From positions 4,588,001-4,652,000 of the forward strand of contig NZ_AP031498.1 in assembly GCF_042854845.1 (NCBI RefSeq): a stretch of DNA of 64,000 bases. The letters run 5' to 3'. A program made the position numbers and the translations under genes. The notes under the pieces were generated by a model. The model was given only the letters and a program-made list of their open reading frames with translations, did not search any database and had not been told where the DNA came from. This stretch comes from Maricurvus nonylphenolicus (GTDB lineage: Bacteria > Pseudomonadota > Gammaproteobacteria > Pseudomonadales > Cellvibrionaceae). Positions 45,301 through 54,267 of the stretch are shown one piece after another (positions within the stretch are counted from its first letter, which is position 1; each line of letters opens with the position of its first letter).

Positions 45301-47695
45301 TGGAGCTCCTGGAGATAACCTCATCCTGCATCTTCGGCGAAAGATCGTTAAAGTAAGCCGAATAACCCGACACACGAATCAGTAAGTTAGGGTGCAACTC
45401 GGGATTATCACGTGCTTCAATCAGGATTTTTGGATCCAGCATGTTAGCTTGAACCTGCATACCATCGCGTTTGAAGAACACTTTGTATAAACTGCCGAGC
45501 GCGCTCTTACCATCATCACATTCATAGCTTGAAGCATCCAGCTTGATATTGAAGTTGATACCATTAGCAAAATTCTTGTAATTTATTTTGTTCATGGAAT
45601 TCAACAATGCGGTGGTACCACGCTTGTCTGCACCGTTTTCCGGCGCAAAACCGGAAGCGAAGGTTTCACCGGCACGACGACCATTAGGCAGAGCCCCTAC
45701 CAAACCGCCGAAATGAGTATGTGAAGTATTGGAGTAAACACCCGCATTGTGGTTACCACCTCGAGTGTTTTTGCCCAGTGCCTTGATATGATCAGAATAA
45801 TGCTCACCGACCCAGACCATCCACTTGTCAGCTTCCGGGATATCGTTACCGAACTTATCAATGGCGTTCAGCTTAGTGAAGATTTTTTCATCACTGATGT
45901 CATCTGTTAGTTGAACAACCAGTTCCTCCATGGAAATCCAGCCATCTTCGAATACCGCTTTCTCGATACAGTGCAGAGAATCAGCAGTAGCAGCCATGCC
46001 GCAACCCTGAATACCTGAGAAGTTATACACTGCACCGCCTTTGGTAGAGCATACACCGCTTTCCACACAACCTTCGAGCAACGCACTACTCAACGGGGTT
46101 GGGTGATGCTTGGCGTGGAATTTTTCAACCGCTTCCAGATCACTGCGAAGCTTGCCCAGTTGATGCTTAACCTGAGTATCGTAGGCAGCTACAACATCTT
46201 CCATGGTTTTCATTTCAGATACGGGACGAGTCTTGGCTCCTATCTGTTTTTTCGAACCGAACTGACGACCTTCATTAAGCGCCAATTCCACCGCCAACGG
46301 CATGTTGTACATGGCCGCATCCGTAGATGCCAGCGTTTTTCCTGGCGCCGTTGGCTCAACACAGCCGATGGCCACATAGTTGCGCGCGTCTTCCAGGGAG
46401 TAACCAATATCGGTCATGGACTCGATAATGGTTTCATCATTGTACATGGCAGGGGCGGAACCCGGACCGAAGTTAATTCGAATGACTTCGTCGTAGAATG
46501 CTTTTGGGGTATTCTCATGAATACGCACATGGAAGTTTGGCTGACGCATACGCAGTTCATCGGCCAACTCCAACAGCACAAAACTCAGCTCATTAGTAGC
46601 ATCGTTACCGTCTTTATCCTGACCACCGATAGTCACCACTTCCCAACTGGTTAAGCCACCCAAGGTACTGGTACCTACCTCACCATGCATTGGAATGGTT
46701 TCACACAATTTGATACAGAAAGCCCCCAGAATTTCTTTGGCCTTTTCACGCGAGATAACACCGGCAGCCAAATCTTTTTCGTAGAACGGATTCAGGAATT
46801 GATCGATACGGCCCGGACAGGTGGTTTCACCAAAGGTTTCCATAAAGATGCAGATATGCGCCAGCGTCATGGACTGAACCGCCTCGTAGAAACTTTTCGC
46901 TCCCAAACGTGGTACACGGGAGCAAGTGGCAGCGATGTCTAGCAACTCTTGCTTTCTTAACGGATCAGATTCAACGGATGCCATTCTGCTAGCTTCAGCG
47001 GCATAACGATCGCCAAATGCCGCCATACCGTTCATGGATATTTTAACGGCCTTATAAAAATCCAGTTTTTCTGAATCTGTGGTAATTTTCTCCAACGCTT
47101 CAACTTCGTCAATGATGCCTTGAGCACCTACGTTGACGATTTTCTCGTAGTTAGGTGCGATATGGGAGATACCACCCGCCTCATAAATTTGATACTGCAG
47201 CGCCTCTGACTGCTCCTTAGCGAAACGCATAGCGTCTTTCATACCATCAAACGCCAGAGTGGCAGAGTTCTTATTGAACCAGAAGGGGATCTTGGAAAAT
47301 AACTTAAAGCGATCTTTCAGGCTAATCTCCAGAGGGTTTACTTTACGTGTTGGCATTGTAAACACTTGAGACATCGCCTCGATCCCACCAAACTCGGGAT
47401 AACAGAAACCCGCTACACGCTTGGAGGTAAAATTACCGACAATCAGCTCCTTTTCGTAAATACGGACCGTTTTATGTTTCAGAACATGACTTACTGCTTC
47501 TGCAATCTGCACGTTGGCCGTTTTATCTTTGTTCTGCTTATTACGGTAATATTCTGTCCACAACATCGGGCGCTCAATACACGCGCCGTTAGTTTCGCTC
47601 TGTACTGCTTTTTTCAGAAATTCAATACGGTTTTCGCTTTGTAGTGTAACGTCCGTCGTTTTAGCATCCTGGCTAATATCTACCTTGGCATTCAT
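45290..47695 (-). CDS. Glycyl radical enzyme of unassigned substrate
   Basis: An 801-residue glycyl radical enzyme. The C-terminal radical loop IRVSGYSAYF (Gly about 777) and the thiyl-cysteine motif IGCVEPTAPGKT (Cys about 455, then Glu) are intact, and TFGETTCPGRIDQFL and GPGSAPAMYNDE fill the expected barrel sites. From memory, diol dehydratases have a GHS in the first of these, here GET, and a His-Asp 13-14 residues after the Cys, here Thr-Asp. So it is probably neither glycerol nor propanediol dehydratase. The start is ATG 47695 (GAGGA 8 nt upstream), not the GTG 47710. It is the first gene of the GRE-activase-NHL operon, and the enzyme needs anoxia for activity. Confidence 0.9.
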   Translation of the reverse strand: MNAKVDISQDAKTTDVTLQSENRIEFLKKAVQSETNGACIERPMLWTEYYRNKQNKDKTANVQIAEAVSHVLKHKTVRIYEKELIVGNFTSKRVAGFCYPEFGGIEAMSQVFTMPTRKVNPLEISLKDRFKLFSKIPFWFNKNSATLAFDGMKDAMRFAKEQSEALQYQIYEAGGISHIAPNYEKIVNVGAQGIIDEVEALEKITTDSEKLDFYKAVKISMNGMAAFGDRYAAEASRMASVESDPLRKQELLDIAATCSRVPRLGAKSFYEAVQSMTLAHICIFMETFGETTCPGRIDQFLNPFYEKDLAAGVISREKAKEILGAFCIKLCETIPMHGEVGTSTLGGLTSWEVVTIGGQDKDGNDATNELSFVLLELADELRMRQPNFHVRIHENTPKAFYDEVIRINFGPGSAPAMYNDETIIESMTDIGYSLEDARNYVAIGCVEPTAPGKTLASTDAAMYNMPLAVELALNEGRQFGSKKQIGAKTRPVSEMKTMEDVVAAYDTQVKHQLGKLRSDLEAVEKFHAKHHPTPLSSALLEGCVESGVCSTKGGAVYNFSGIQGCGMAATADSLHCIEKAVFEDGWISMEELVVQLTDDISDEKIFTKLNAIDKFGNDIPEADKWMVWVGEHYSDHIKALGKNTRGGNHNAGVYSNTSHTHFGGLVGALPNGRRAGETFASGFAPENGADKRGTTALLNSMNKINYKNFANGINFNIKLDASSYECDDGKSALGSLYKVFFKRDGMQVQANMLDPKILIEARDNPELHPNLLIRVSGYSAYFNDLSPKMQDEVISRSSNAA

Positions 47696-47914
47696 CTTAT
47701 TTGTCCTCACAGGTCACTGGTGACTATTTTTTATAAGGTTTGGAAAGACTGTATTTTCAGATTCAAAGATTAGTCGATCGACACCTATAGAAACATGCAG
47801 ATCCGCTCAAAAATATTCGGCCTCGCATAACCTCACCCACGAAACCCCATATAGATCAATACGTTATACGCAAGCCCAGCCTTCACATTAGCTCATCACT
47901 TAATAGACAGGGCA

Positions 47915-47939
47915 TAAAAAACGGGGCCTAAAGCCCCGC
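47915..47939 (-). terminator. Intrinsic terminator after the aldehyde dehydrogenase
   Basis: On the minus strand CGGGGC / GCCCCG stem with TTTAG loop followed by a run of Ts (the A-run at 47915-47921 on the plus strand). It follows the stop codon of the aldehyde dehydrogenase gene by about 22 bp. Confidence 0.9.
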
Positions 47940-47961
47940 TAGAATGCCGCCCTCAGACAGA

Positions 47962-49482
47962 TTAAAAGAAGCCATCTGGGCTGGTGCTGTAACTCACCAG
48001 CAGGTTTTTGGTTTGCTGATAGTGATCAAGCATCATCTTGTGCGTCTCACGACCAATACCCGACTTTTTGTAGCCGCCGAAGGCCGCGTGAGCAGGATAA
48101 GCGTGGTAGCAATTAGTCCATACCCGCCCCGACTGAATACCTCTACCCATGCGATAGGCACGATTCATATCGCGAGTCCAGAGACCGGCCCCCAAGCCGT
48201 ATTCAGTATCATTAGCAATCGCCAACGCCTCGGCCTCATCTTTAAAGGTGGTGATACCCAGCGCCGGTCCAAAAATTTCTTCCTGAAAGATACGCATATC
48301 GTTAGTGCCCTTCATCAAGGTTGGCTGAATATAGAAACCATCGGCCAGATCGCCACCTAACAAGTTACGACCACCTCCCAGCAGAACTTGCGCCCCTTCG
48401 TTACGGCCAATTTCCATATAGCTGAGAATTTTATCCAACTGTTCCATAGAAGCCTGAGCACCGACCTGGGTTTCTGTATCCAACGGATTTCCCTGCTGAA
48501 TAGTCTTGGCACGCTCAAGCACTAATTCGATAAAGTCATCGTAAATGGATTCTTGAATCAGCGCGCGAGATGGGCAGGTACATACCTCTCCCTGATTAAA
48601 GAAGCCCATCAACAAACCTTCAGCACACTTATTCACATAATCATCTTCTTGCTGAAGTACGTCTTCAAAATAGATGTTTGGAGATTTCCCCCCCAATTCC
48701 ACCGTAGAGGGAATCAGGTTATTGGCCGCACACTTAAGAATTTCATTGCCCACAGCGGTTGAACCGGTAAAGGCCAATTTGGCGATACGGGTACTTTGAG
48801 CCAATGGAGCACCCACCTCCTGGCCAAAGCCATTGACCACATTAACCACACCTGCCGGCAGAATATCTTCAATCAATTCCATGACCAGCAAAATACTCAC
48901 AGGGGTTTGCTCGGCAGGTTTTAGTACCACACAGTTACCAGCAGCCAGTGCAGGCGCCAATTTCCAGGCCGCCATCAGTAACGGAAAATTCCAGGGAATA
49001 ATTTGCGCTACAACGCCATAGGGCTCGTGAAAGTGGTAACTGGCGGTGGTGGAATCCAGCTCAGAGGCAGAACCTTCCTGCGCGCGGATACAACCAGCAA
49101 AGTAACGGAAGTGATCAACAAATAAGGGTAAATCGGCCCCTAGAGTCTCACGCACCGCTTTACCATTATCCCAGGTTTCTGCAACAGCAAGGGCTTCCAG
49201 GTTTTGTTCTACGCGATCGGCAATCCTTAACAGGAGATTGGCACGATCGGTAACCGAGGTATTAGTCCAAACTTGACGAGCCGCATGAGCTGCATCCAGC
49301 GCCTTTTCTACATCCACCGCTGAAGAGCGTGGAATTTCACAAAAGGGCTTACCTGTTACAGGCGTAATATTTTCGAAATAGCGACCTTCAGTAGGTGCAA
49401 CCCACTCACCACCAATATAGTTTTCATAGCGAGTTTTAAAAGCGACAACGGAACCTTCTTGTCCGGGCTGAGCATAAATCAT
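47962..49482 (-). CDS. NAD-dependent aldehyde dehydrogenase (AldB/ExaC-like)
   Basis: A 506-residue aldehyde dehydrogenase. The catalytic Cys is in NQGEVCTCPSRAL (Cys301) and the general base in VELGGKSPNI (Glu262); IIPWNFPLLMAAWKLAPAL is the NAD-binding PWNF stretch. The C-terminus (NCYHAYPAHAAFGGYKKSGI) is the AldB/ExaC acetaldehyde-dehydrogenase type. It is directly upstream of the GRE operon on the same strand but has its own terminator. An aldehyde from a GRE lyase or dehydratase could be its substrate; that is inference. Confidence 0.93.
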   Translation of the reverse strand: MIYAQPGQEGSVVAFKTRYENYIGGEWVAPTEGRYFENITPVTGKPFCEIPRSSAVDVEKALDAAHAARQVWTNTSVTDRANLLLRIADRVEQNLEALAVAETWDNGKAVRETLGADLPLFVDHFRYFAGCIRAQEGSASELDSTTASYHFHEPYGVVAQIIPWNFPLLMAAWKLAPALAAGNCVVLKPAEQTPVSILLVMELIEDILPAGVVNVVNGFGQEVGAPLAQSTRIAKLAFTGSTAVGNEILKCAANNLIPSTVELGGKSPNIYFEDVLQQEDDYVNKCAEGLLMGFFNQGEVCTCPSRALIQESIYDDFIELVLERAKTIQQGNPLDTETQVGAQASMEQLDKILSYMEIGRNEGAQVLLGGGRNLLGGDLADGFYIQPTLMKGTNDMRIFQEEIFGPALGITTFKDEAEALAIANDTEYGLGAGLWTRDMNRAYRMGRGIQSGRVWTNCYHAYPAHAAFGGYKKSGIGRETHKMMLDHYQQTKNLLVSYSTSPDGFF

Positions 49483-49688
49483 AACGGTTACCTGATTAAT
49501 TATTGTTAGAGCTATTCTCTCCTTGCCATTATTAGCTTCTGCCAGAAGTATCCGTCACACAAATCAGCTTATATTTACGCAACCATTTCCCTTAGTAATT
49601 TTCTTTTCCTTATAAAAACAAGGGGTTAGTAAATTACAAGCACGGCATATCAGCTCACAGGCGAGTAAGACTAATTTTAAAGATCCTG

Positions 49689-49726
49689 AAAAAAGAAAAA
49701 CCCATAGTGATGGATATCACTATGGG
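49689..49726 (-). terminator. Intrinsic terminator after the GMC oxidoreductase
   Basis: On the minus strand CCCATAGTGA / TCACTATGGG form a perfect 10-bp stem (49701-49710 with 49717-49726), loop of 6, followed by TTTTTCTTTTTT. It follows the GMC stop at 49755 by about 30 bp. Confidence 0.93.
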
Positions 49727-49754
49727 CACAAACCAACATAGGAACTAAAACAAT

Positions 49755-51419
49755 CTATTTTTTATCAGGAATATGACTCATCGCCCATTCGGTAACTGCG
49801 GTAATACTTAACGAGGGATTAACACCCGGATTAGCGGATATTGCTGAACCATCACACACCAGCATATTCTCGTAATTGAATACGCGGTTATGTTTATCAA
49901 TAACCCCATGATGGGTATCTTTGCCCATTACAGCTCCACCCAGAATATGTGCTGTACTCGGAATCCCTAATAAAGACTCACTACCTGCACGGGTCGCTTT
50001 ACCACCCATCAGGCGTACAACTCTATCGGCTATATCTTCGGCCTCAGCAATACTGGCACTAGGCGCCTCCTGCCCTTCTTCCGTATGAGAAGTCATGATA
50101 CCTAGCTTGTTACGTTTAAAGGTTAACGTACTATCCAGATGCTGCATAAACAGCAACATAATGGTACGCCGACCAAAGCCGCGAGAAAAAATCAAATCAA
50201 AGTTTTCACGCGGGTGACGGACAAAATCAATCACCATAGAAGCTATACGGGTAAATGCATTACCGCCATAAGCTCTCGGCATATGCATCAGCTTCATCGC
50301 CCCGGAATCACCATTGGTACTGATCGGCTCCAGGTGACTGTGGTCACTGGTATTGATGATCGATCCAATCGTAACGCCCTCAGCGAAGTTAGCATTTTTA
50401 TCCAGACTGGTAACTGCCGTTAAGGATTCATTGTTGGTACGAATGTCTTTACCCAAATAAGGAGAGAGCGCCGGTAAAGAGCCCTCTTCTTTCAATTTAA
50501 GTAATAATGGAATAGTTCCCAGCACCCCACCGGAGAAGATCACACCTTTGCTATAAATAGTCGACGTGGATTTACGCCAACCACCTGATTTGCAACTAAT
50601 GAGATAACCATCTTTGCCATCTGCACGACCTGCTGGCGACACATCCATCACTTCAGTTTCGGCGATTACTTTAGCACCCAGCTTTTGCGCCAGGTACAGG
50701 TAGTTTTTATCCAGTGAGTTTTTGGCGTTACTAGGACAACCAATCATACAGCTGGCACAATGTGTACAGCCACGACGACTGGGGCCCTCACCACCAAAGT
50801 AAGGATCCGGTACCAGCTCACCTTCTTTATCGGCATCGGAGAAGAAAACACCCACCCGCGAAGGCTCAAAGGCATCCTCTTTGCCCAAATCTACTGCCAG
50901 CTCTTGCATTAATTTATCGGCCGCAGTCAGTTTCGGGTTGGTGACAGCCCCCAACATTCTTAAGGCTTCATCATAGAAAGGTTTAAGCTTCTCTTCCCAA
51001 CTTTCCAGCGCCCCCCAAGAACCAGATCTAAAAAAGCTCGATTTAGGTGTTGGCAAGGTTGCACCGTAAACCAGTGAACCACCACCGACACCAACCCCAG
51101 AAATAACAGATACGTGCCGGAACAATGAGATTTTCATAATGCCGTCGAAACCCGCCTTTGGCTCCCATAGCCAGCGTTTGAAGTTCCAGGTACTTTTAGC
51201 AAATGACTGCTCTGTGTGCCATTTACCTTTTTCAATCACCAGAACCCTGTAACCCTTTTGTGACAATCGATAGGCACTGACAGAGCCACCAAAGCCACTA
51301 CCAACAATGACATAGTCATAATCAAAGCCCTGATCATTTTGCTTGTCTTCTGGCTTGCTAACGACTTCTTTCTGCTCTTTTTTTACGGGCGGTTTCTCTC
51401 GCTTAGTTACTACTGTCAT
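49755..51419 (-). CDS. GMC oxidoreductase, ChoD-like with a Cys-rich motif
   Basis: A 554-residue FAD enzyme. The FAD loop VIVGSGFGGSVSAYRL (about 37-52) and the GMC-type VISGVGVGGGSLVYG and C-terminal NPGVNPSLSITAVTEWAM are present. Between them, GCTHCASCMIGCPSNAK has C-x2-C-x2-C-x3-C spacing and could bind a metal or Fe-S cluster, as in the cholesterol-oxidase-like ChoD group. No signal peptide; a charged Lys-rich N-terminus. It lies 9 bp after the calB-like gene, so an alcohol-to-aldehyde-to-acid pair is likely. Substrate unproven. Confidence 0.87.
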   Translation of the reverse strand: MTVVTKREKPPVKKEQKEVVSKPEDKQNDQGFDYDYVIVGSGFGGSVSAYRLSQKGYRVLVIEKGKWHTEQSFAKSTWNFKRWLWEPKAGFDGIMKISLFRHVSVISGVGVGGGSLVYGATLPTPKSSFFRSGSWGALESWEEKLKPFYDEALRMLGAVTNPKLTAADKLMQELAVDLGKEDAFEPSRVGVFFSDADKEGELVPDPYFGGEGPSRRGCTHCASCMIGCPSNAKNSLDKNYLYLAQKLGAKVIAETEVMDVSPAGRADGKDGYLISCKSGGWRKSTSTIYSKGVIFSGGVLGTIPLLLKLKEEGSLPALSPYLGKDIRTNNESLTAVTSLDKNANFAEGVTIGSIINTSDHSHLEPISTNGDSGAMKLMHMPRAYGGNAFTRIASMVIDFVRHPRENFDLIFSRGFGRRTIMLLFMQHLDSTLTFKRNKLGIMTSHTEEGQEAPSASIAEAEDIADRVVRLMGGKATRAGSESLLGIPSTAHILGGAVMGKDTHHGVIDKHNRVFNYENMLVCDGSAISANPGVNPSLSITAVTEWAMSHIPDKK

Positions 51420-51428
51420 GACCGCGAC

Positions 51429-52886
51429 CTACACTTTGCGTTTTTTCAGTTTCAGAGCCAACATCAGCATCAATGAGCGATACATTAAACGCCCCCAGGG
51501 AGGTCCTACTCGGTCATTCATATAGATCTTGCCTTTAGCTACGACAGCTTTGGCTTTACTGAAATTCAGGAAACCTTCTTTACCGTGATAGTGCCCCATA
51601 CCTGATGGACCAATACCCCCAAAAGGTACATCATCGGACATCACATGACTCAAGGTATCGTTGATACACACACCACCAGAGTGGGTGTTTTCCACAATGT
51701 GCTGACCGCGGGCCTTATCGTAATCAAAGTAATACAAGGCTAATGGGCGTGGACGGGCGTTGACGTAACTGATCGCTTCATCAAGATCATCATAAGGAAG
51801 GATAGGCAGTAGAGGACCAAAGAGCTCTTCCTGCAGGATACGCATATCCTCTGTTGCGTTGAGCACCATAGTCACAGGCATCTTGCGAGTTCCCTCGAAG
51901 GTTTCGCTGGCCGGATTGATTGGCAAAATACGCGCACCTTTTTCTTCAGCGTCTTTCAGCACGCCCTGTAAACGTGACAACTGGCGTTCATTAATAATAC
52001 CGGTCCAGTCTTTATTATCTTTAAAAGAGGGGTAAGCTGCCTCAATGCGCTTACGGAATTCACTGACAAAGGTATTTACCTTATCTCTAGGACACAAAAT
52101 ATAATCAGGAGAAACACAAATCTGTCCGGCATTCATACATTTACCAAAGGCAAGACGTTTGGCCGCCTCAGCAATGGGAAAGCTATCATGAATAATCACA
52201 GGGGATTTACCACCCAACTCCAGGGTAACCGGTACAAGATTATCGGCCGCAGCACGCATCACATGCTTGCCAATCTCGGTAGCGCCGGTAAATACCAAGT
52301 GATCGAACGGTAGGCGGGTAAATTCGGTACTCACATCCACGCCACCTTCAACAATCAGTACTTCTTCGGCGCTGAAATAGGCTTCGATCATTTGCTTGAT
52401 AACCACTGAGGCACGTGGTGCAAACTCGGAGGTTTTAATCATGGCCCGATTACCCGCAGCAAATGCGTAAACCAGGGGCGACAACCCCAGAAATACCGGG
52501 AAGTTCCAAGGCACAACAATGCCAATCACTCCCAGCGGCTGATACGTTACGCTAACTGCAGCAGGCTGCAACATTAAGGGTGCATGACGACGTTGAGGCT
52601 TAACCCATTTTTTGATGCGTTTACGGTTATAAGCAATGGCATCGAAGAGAGGAAGAATCTCAGATAACAGGGTTTCCGACTCACAACGGTTACTGAAGTC
52701 ATCATTGATGGCAGCTACCAGGCGATCTTTATATTCCAAAACCGCATTATGGAGCTTATCCAGCATACTCTGGCGATAACCCACAGATGGCATGGGAGCT
52801 TCAAGATAGGCTTTTTTCTGCAAAGCCAGGGCATCAGACAGGTATTGGTACTCAGTGTCAATCAACAGGGGTTGTGCTTGGGTCAT
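51429..52886 (-). CDS. Coniferyl-aldehyde-dehydrogenase-type aldehyde dehydrogenase
   Basis: A 485-residue aldehyde dehydrogenase of the CalB/fatty-aldehyde class. The PWNF stretch VVPWNFPVFLGLSPLVYAF, base in VTLELGGKSPVII and catalytic Cys in MNAGQICVSPDYIL are intact. The C-terminus has a hydrophobic basic stretch (RLMYRSLMLMLALKLKKRKV) that could anchor it to the membrane, suggesting a hydrophobic substrate. It lies 9 bp before the GMC gene, in one operon. Confidence 0.9.
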   Translation of the reverse strand: MTQAQPLLIDTEYQYLSDALALQKKAYLEAPMPSVGYRQSMLDKLHNAVLEYKDRLVAAINDDFSNRCESETLLSEILPLFDAIAYNRKRIKKWVKPQRRHAPLMLQPAAVSVTYQPLGVIGIVVPWNFPVFLGLSPLVYAFAAGNRAMIKTSEFAPRASVVIKQMIEAYFSAEEVLIVEGGVDVSTEFTRLPFDHLVFTGATEIGKHVMRAAADNLVPVTLELGGKSPVIIHDSFPIAEAAKRLAFGKCMNAGQICVSPDYILCPRDKVNTFVSEFRKRIEAAYPSFKDNKDWTGIINERQLSRLQGVLKDAEEKGARILPINPASETFEGTRKMPVTMVLNATEDMRILQEELFGPLLPILPYDDLDEAISYVNARPRPLALYYFDYDKARGQHIVENTHSGGVCINDTLSHVMSDDVPFGGIGPSGMGHYHGKEGFLNFSKAKAVVAKGKIYMNDRVGPPWGRLMYRSLMLMLALKLKKRKV

Positions 52887-53110
52887 CTATGGCCACCCTA
52901 CATATCGTTTATATATCAATCTCAAATACTATGAGAGGCCCCGCCACCTGGGAATTGAATTTCTTTATTCACCCCACGACAAATTTTGAATAGAGCCACA
53001 GTTTCCTTTTTTTGCCCACCCCTCGCAGATCTTTTCACTTTCCTACTCCGGAGCTGGACGGTAAATTGGCACTGTGCAGTTCTGTAATGTCTGCCTCTCT
53101 TATTAGCTCT

Positions 53111-53168
53111 GTGGGTATAGTTCTCTCCTTACCCACTTGCGAGGGCCTGTTTCGCGGGTCCTTTTTTT
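53111..53168 (+). ncRNA. Candidate 3' end of a plus-strand small RNA (orphan terminator)
   Basis: Plus-strand hairpin GTGGGTA/TACCCAC (53111-53117 with 53130-53136) is followed by a second hairpin, AGGGCC with GGTCCT-like pairing (53142-53162, one G-T pair), and a T7 run to 53168. Both flanking genes are on the minus strand, so no mRNA explains a plus-strand terminator. The 294-bp gap 52887-53180 may hold a small RNA gene; no promoter is convincing. Confidence 0.4.
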
Positions 53169-53180
53169 ATTCCCGTATCT

Positions 53181-54173
53181 TTAGCCAATAAAGTTTTCCA
53201 AGCTCCCTACGCCTTCCAACTCAAAACGTAACTTATCCCCAGGCGACAACAAACGTCCGCACTCCATGCCACTGCCGCAAGGCAAAGTACCAGAAGCTAA
53301 TATCTCACCGGGATACAACGTTTGGCCTTCAGATAAAAAGGCAACAATCTCTGCAAAAGTGAATTTCATGCCGCGGCTATGGCAGGTTGAAACCGTCTCA
53401 CCATTGATACTTATGCGACCTTTTAGGTTTTCCTCTTTACCAAGCAGCTCATCGGCAGTCACGACCACGGCCCCCATACTGTTAGCAAAGTGCTTGCTTT
53501 TCTGAGGGCCGCAACCTGAGCCCATCTCAATCATCTGGGCAGCACCGCGGGAGCTAAAGTCGTTCACAATCACAAAGCCGCCGATGGCATCAGCAGCCTG
53601 CTTTTGATCAGCATTACACACCGTTTTGCTCACAATCGCTGCTAACTCCAGCTCATAGTCCAGGTCTTTCACATAACCCGGCCAAGGGACAGTCTCGCCA
53701 TCGGCGTAGAAATTTAAGTGGCTACCGTAGTAATACACGGGTTGCTGATACCACAGTTTATTGGGTTTGAATTTAGGGAAAGTTTTGCCCGTCAGCCTCT
53801 CGTACAGATTCGTTATACGTGCCAGCCCAGGCATATAACGCCGAACATGAGCACGCGCGACATTCGTGAAGTGCTCTTCGTACAGAGTAAACTCACGGAA
53901 GGAGGCAGGCTGAAACGGCAACACCACAACTGATGATTTTTCAGCATCGCTCACCGGTAATTTTTCCAATGCAGCAGTGAGTGCATCCCACCCGGTTTTA
54001 CCCAGCTGCAAGACAGCCAATAGATCACTGGCAAGGTCCCCTTGCACCTGATGCTGACGTGCAATCTCGCTCAATCCATCCACACTATCAAGCCGACGCC
54101 ATTGATCATGAATCAAGGCTTCTACTTTGAATTCAGCTTCTTCAGTAGTACTTTTTACCCGGCGTAACTTCAT
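53181..54173 (-). CDS. Fumarylacetoacetate hydrolase family protein
   Basis: A 330-residue FAH-fold protein. The metal-binding signature is in the segment GYVKDLDYELELAAIVSK with E-x-E, and GSGCGPQKSKHFANSMG, FTFAEIVAFLSEG and ASGTLPCGSGMECGRLLSPG follow the FAH pattern. The N-terminal 100 residues form the usual small domain. Likely splits a C-C bond of a beta-dicarbonyl product or is a related hydratase/decarboxylase. It is 94 bp after the dioxygenase gene, but a terminator lies between. Confidence 0.85.
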   Translation of the reverse strand: MKLRRVKSTTEEAEFKVEALIHDQWRRLDSVDGLSEIARQHQVQGDLASDLLAVLQLGKTGWDALTAALEKLPVSDAEKSSVVVLPFQPASFREFTLYEEHFTNVARAHVRRYMPGLARITNLYERLTGKTFPKFKPNKLWYQQPVYYYGSHLNFYADGETVPWPGYVKDLDYELELAAIVSKTVCNADQKQAADAIGGFVIVNDFSSRGAAQMIEMGSGCGPQKSKHFANSMGAVVVTADELLGKEENLKGRISINGETVSTCHSRGMKFTFAEIVAFLSEGQTLYPGEILASGTLPCGSGMECGRLLSPGDKLRFELEGVGSLENFIG

Positions 54174-54217
54174 CGAACGACTCTTCTATATTTCTGATAT
54201 ACCTTCTGACGAAACGC

Positions 54218-54241
54218 AAAAAGGGGGAACTCTCCCCCTTT
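54218..54241 (-). terminator. Terminator between the dioxygenase and FAH genes
   Basis: AAGGGGGA (54221-54228) pairs with TCCCCCTT (54233-54240). On the minus strand the stem is followed by a T-run (A-run 54217-54221 on plus), ending the dioxygenase transcript in part or fully before FAH. Confidence 0.8.
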
Positions 54242-54267
54242 AAGCTCTTTATGGATAAATACGAAGG

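Noticed and set aside
45301..45375. Longer activase start
   Set aside because: The extension lies wholly inside the GRE coding sequence, and ATG 45300 has AGGAG 5 nt upstream.
47713..47724. GTCAC-TG-GTGAC palindrome before the GRE gene
   Set aside because: The arms are only 5 bp and lie next to the ribosome site; a chance match is likely.
47790..47880. Possible FNR half-site TTGAT before the GRE operon
   Set aside because: Only one half of the TTGAT-N4-ATCAA palindrome is present, so no claim of anaerobic control is made from it.
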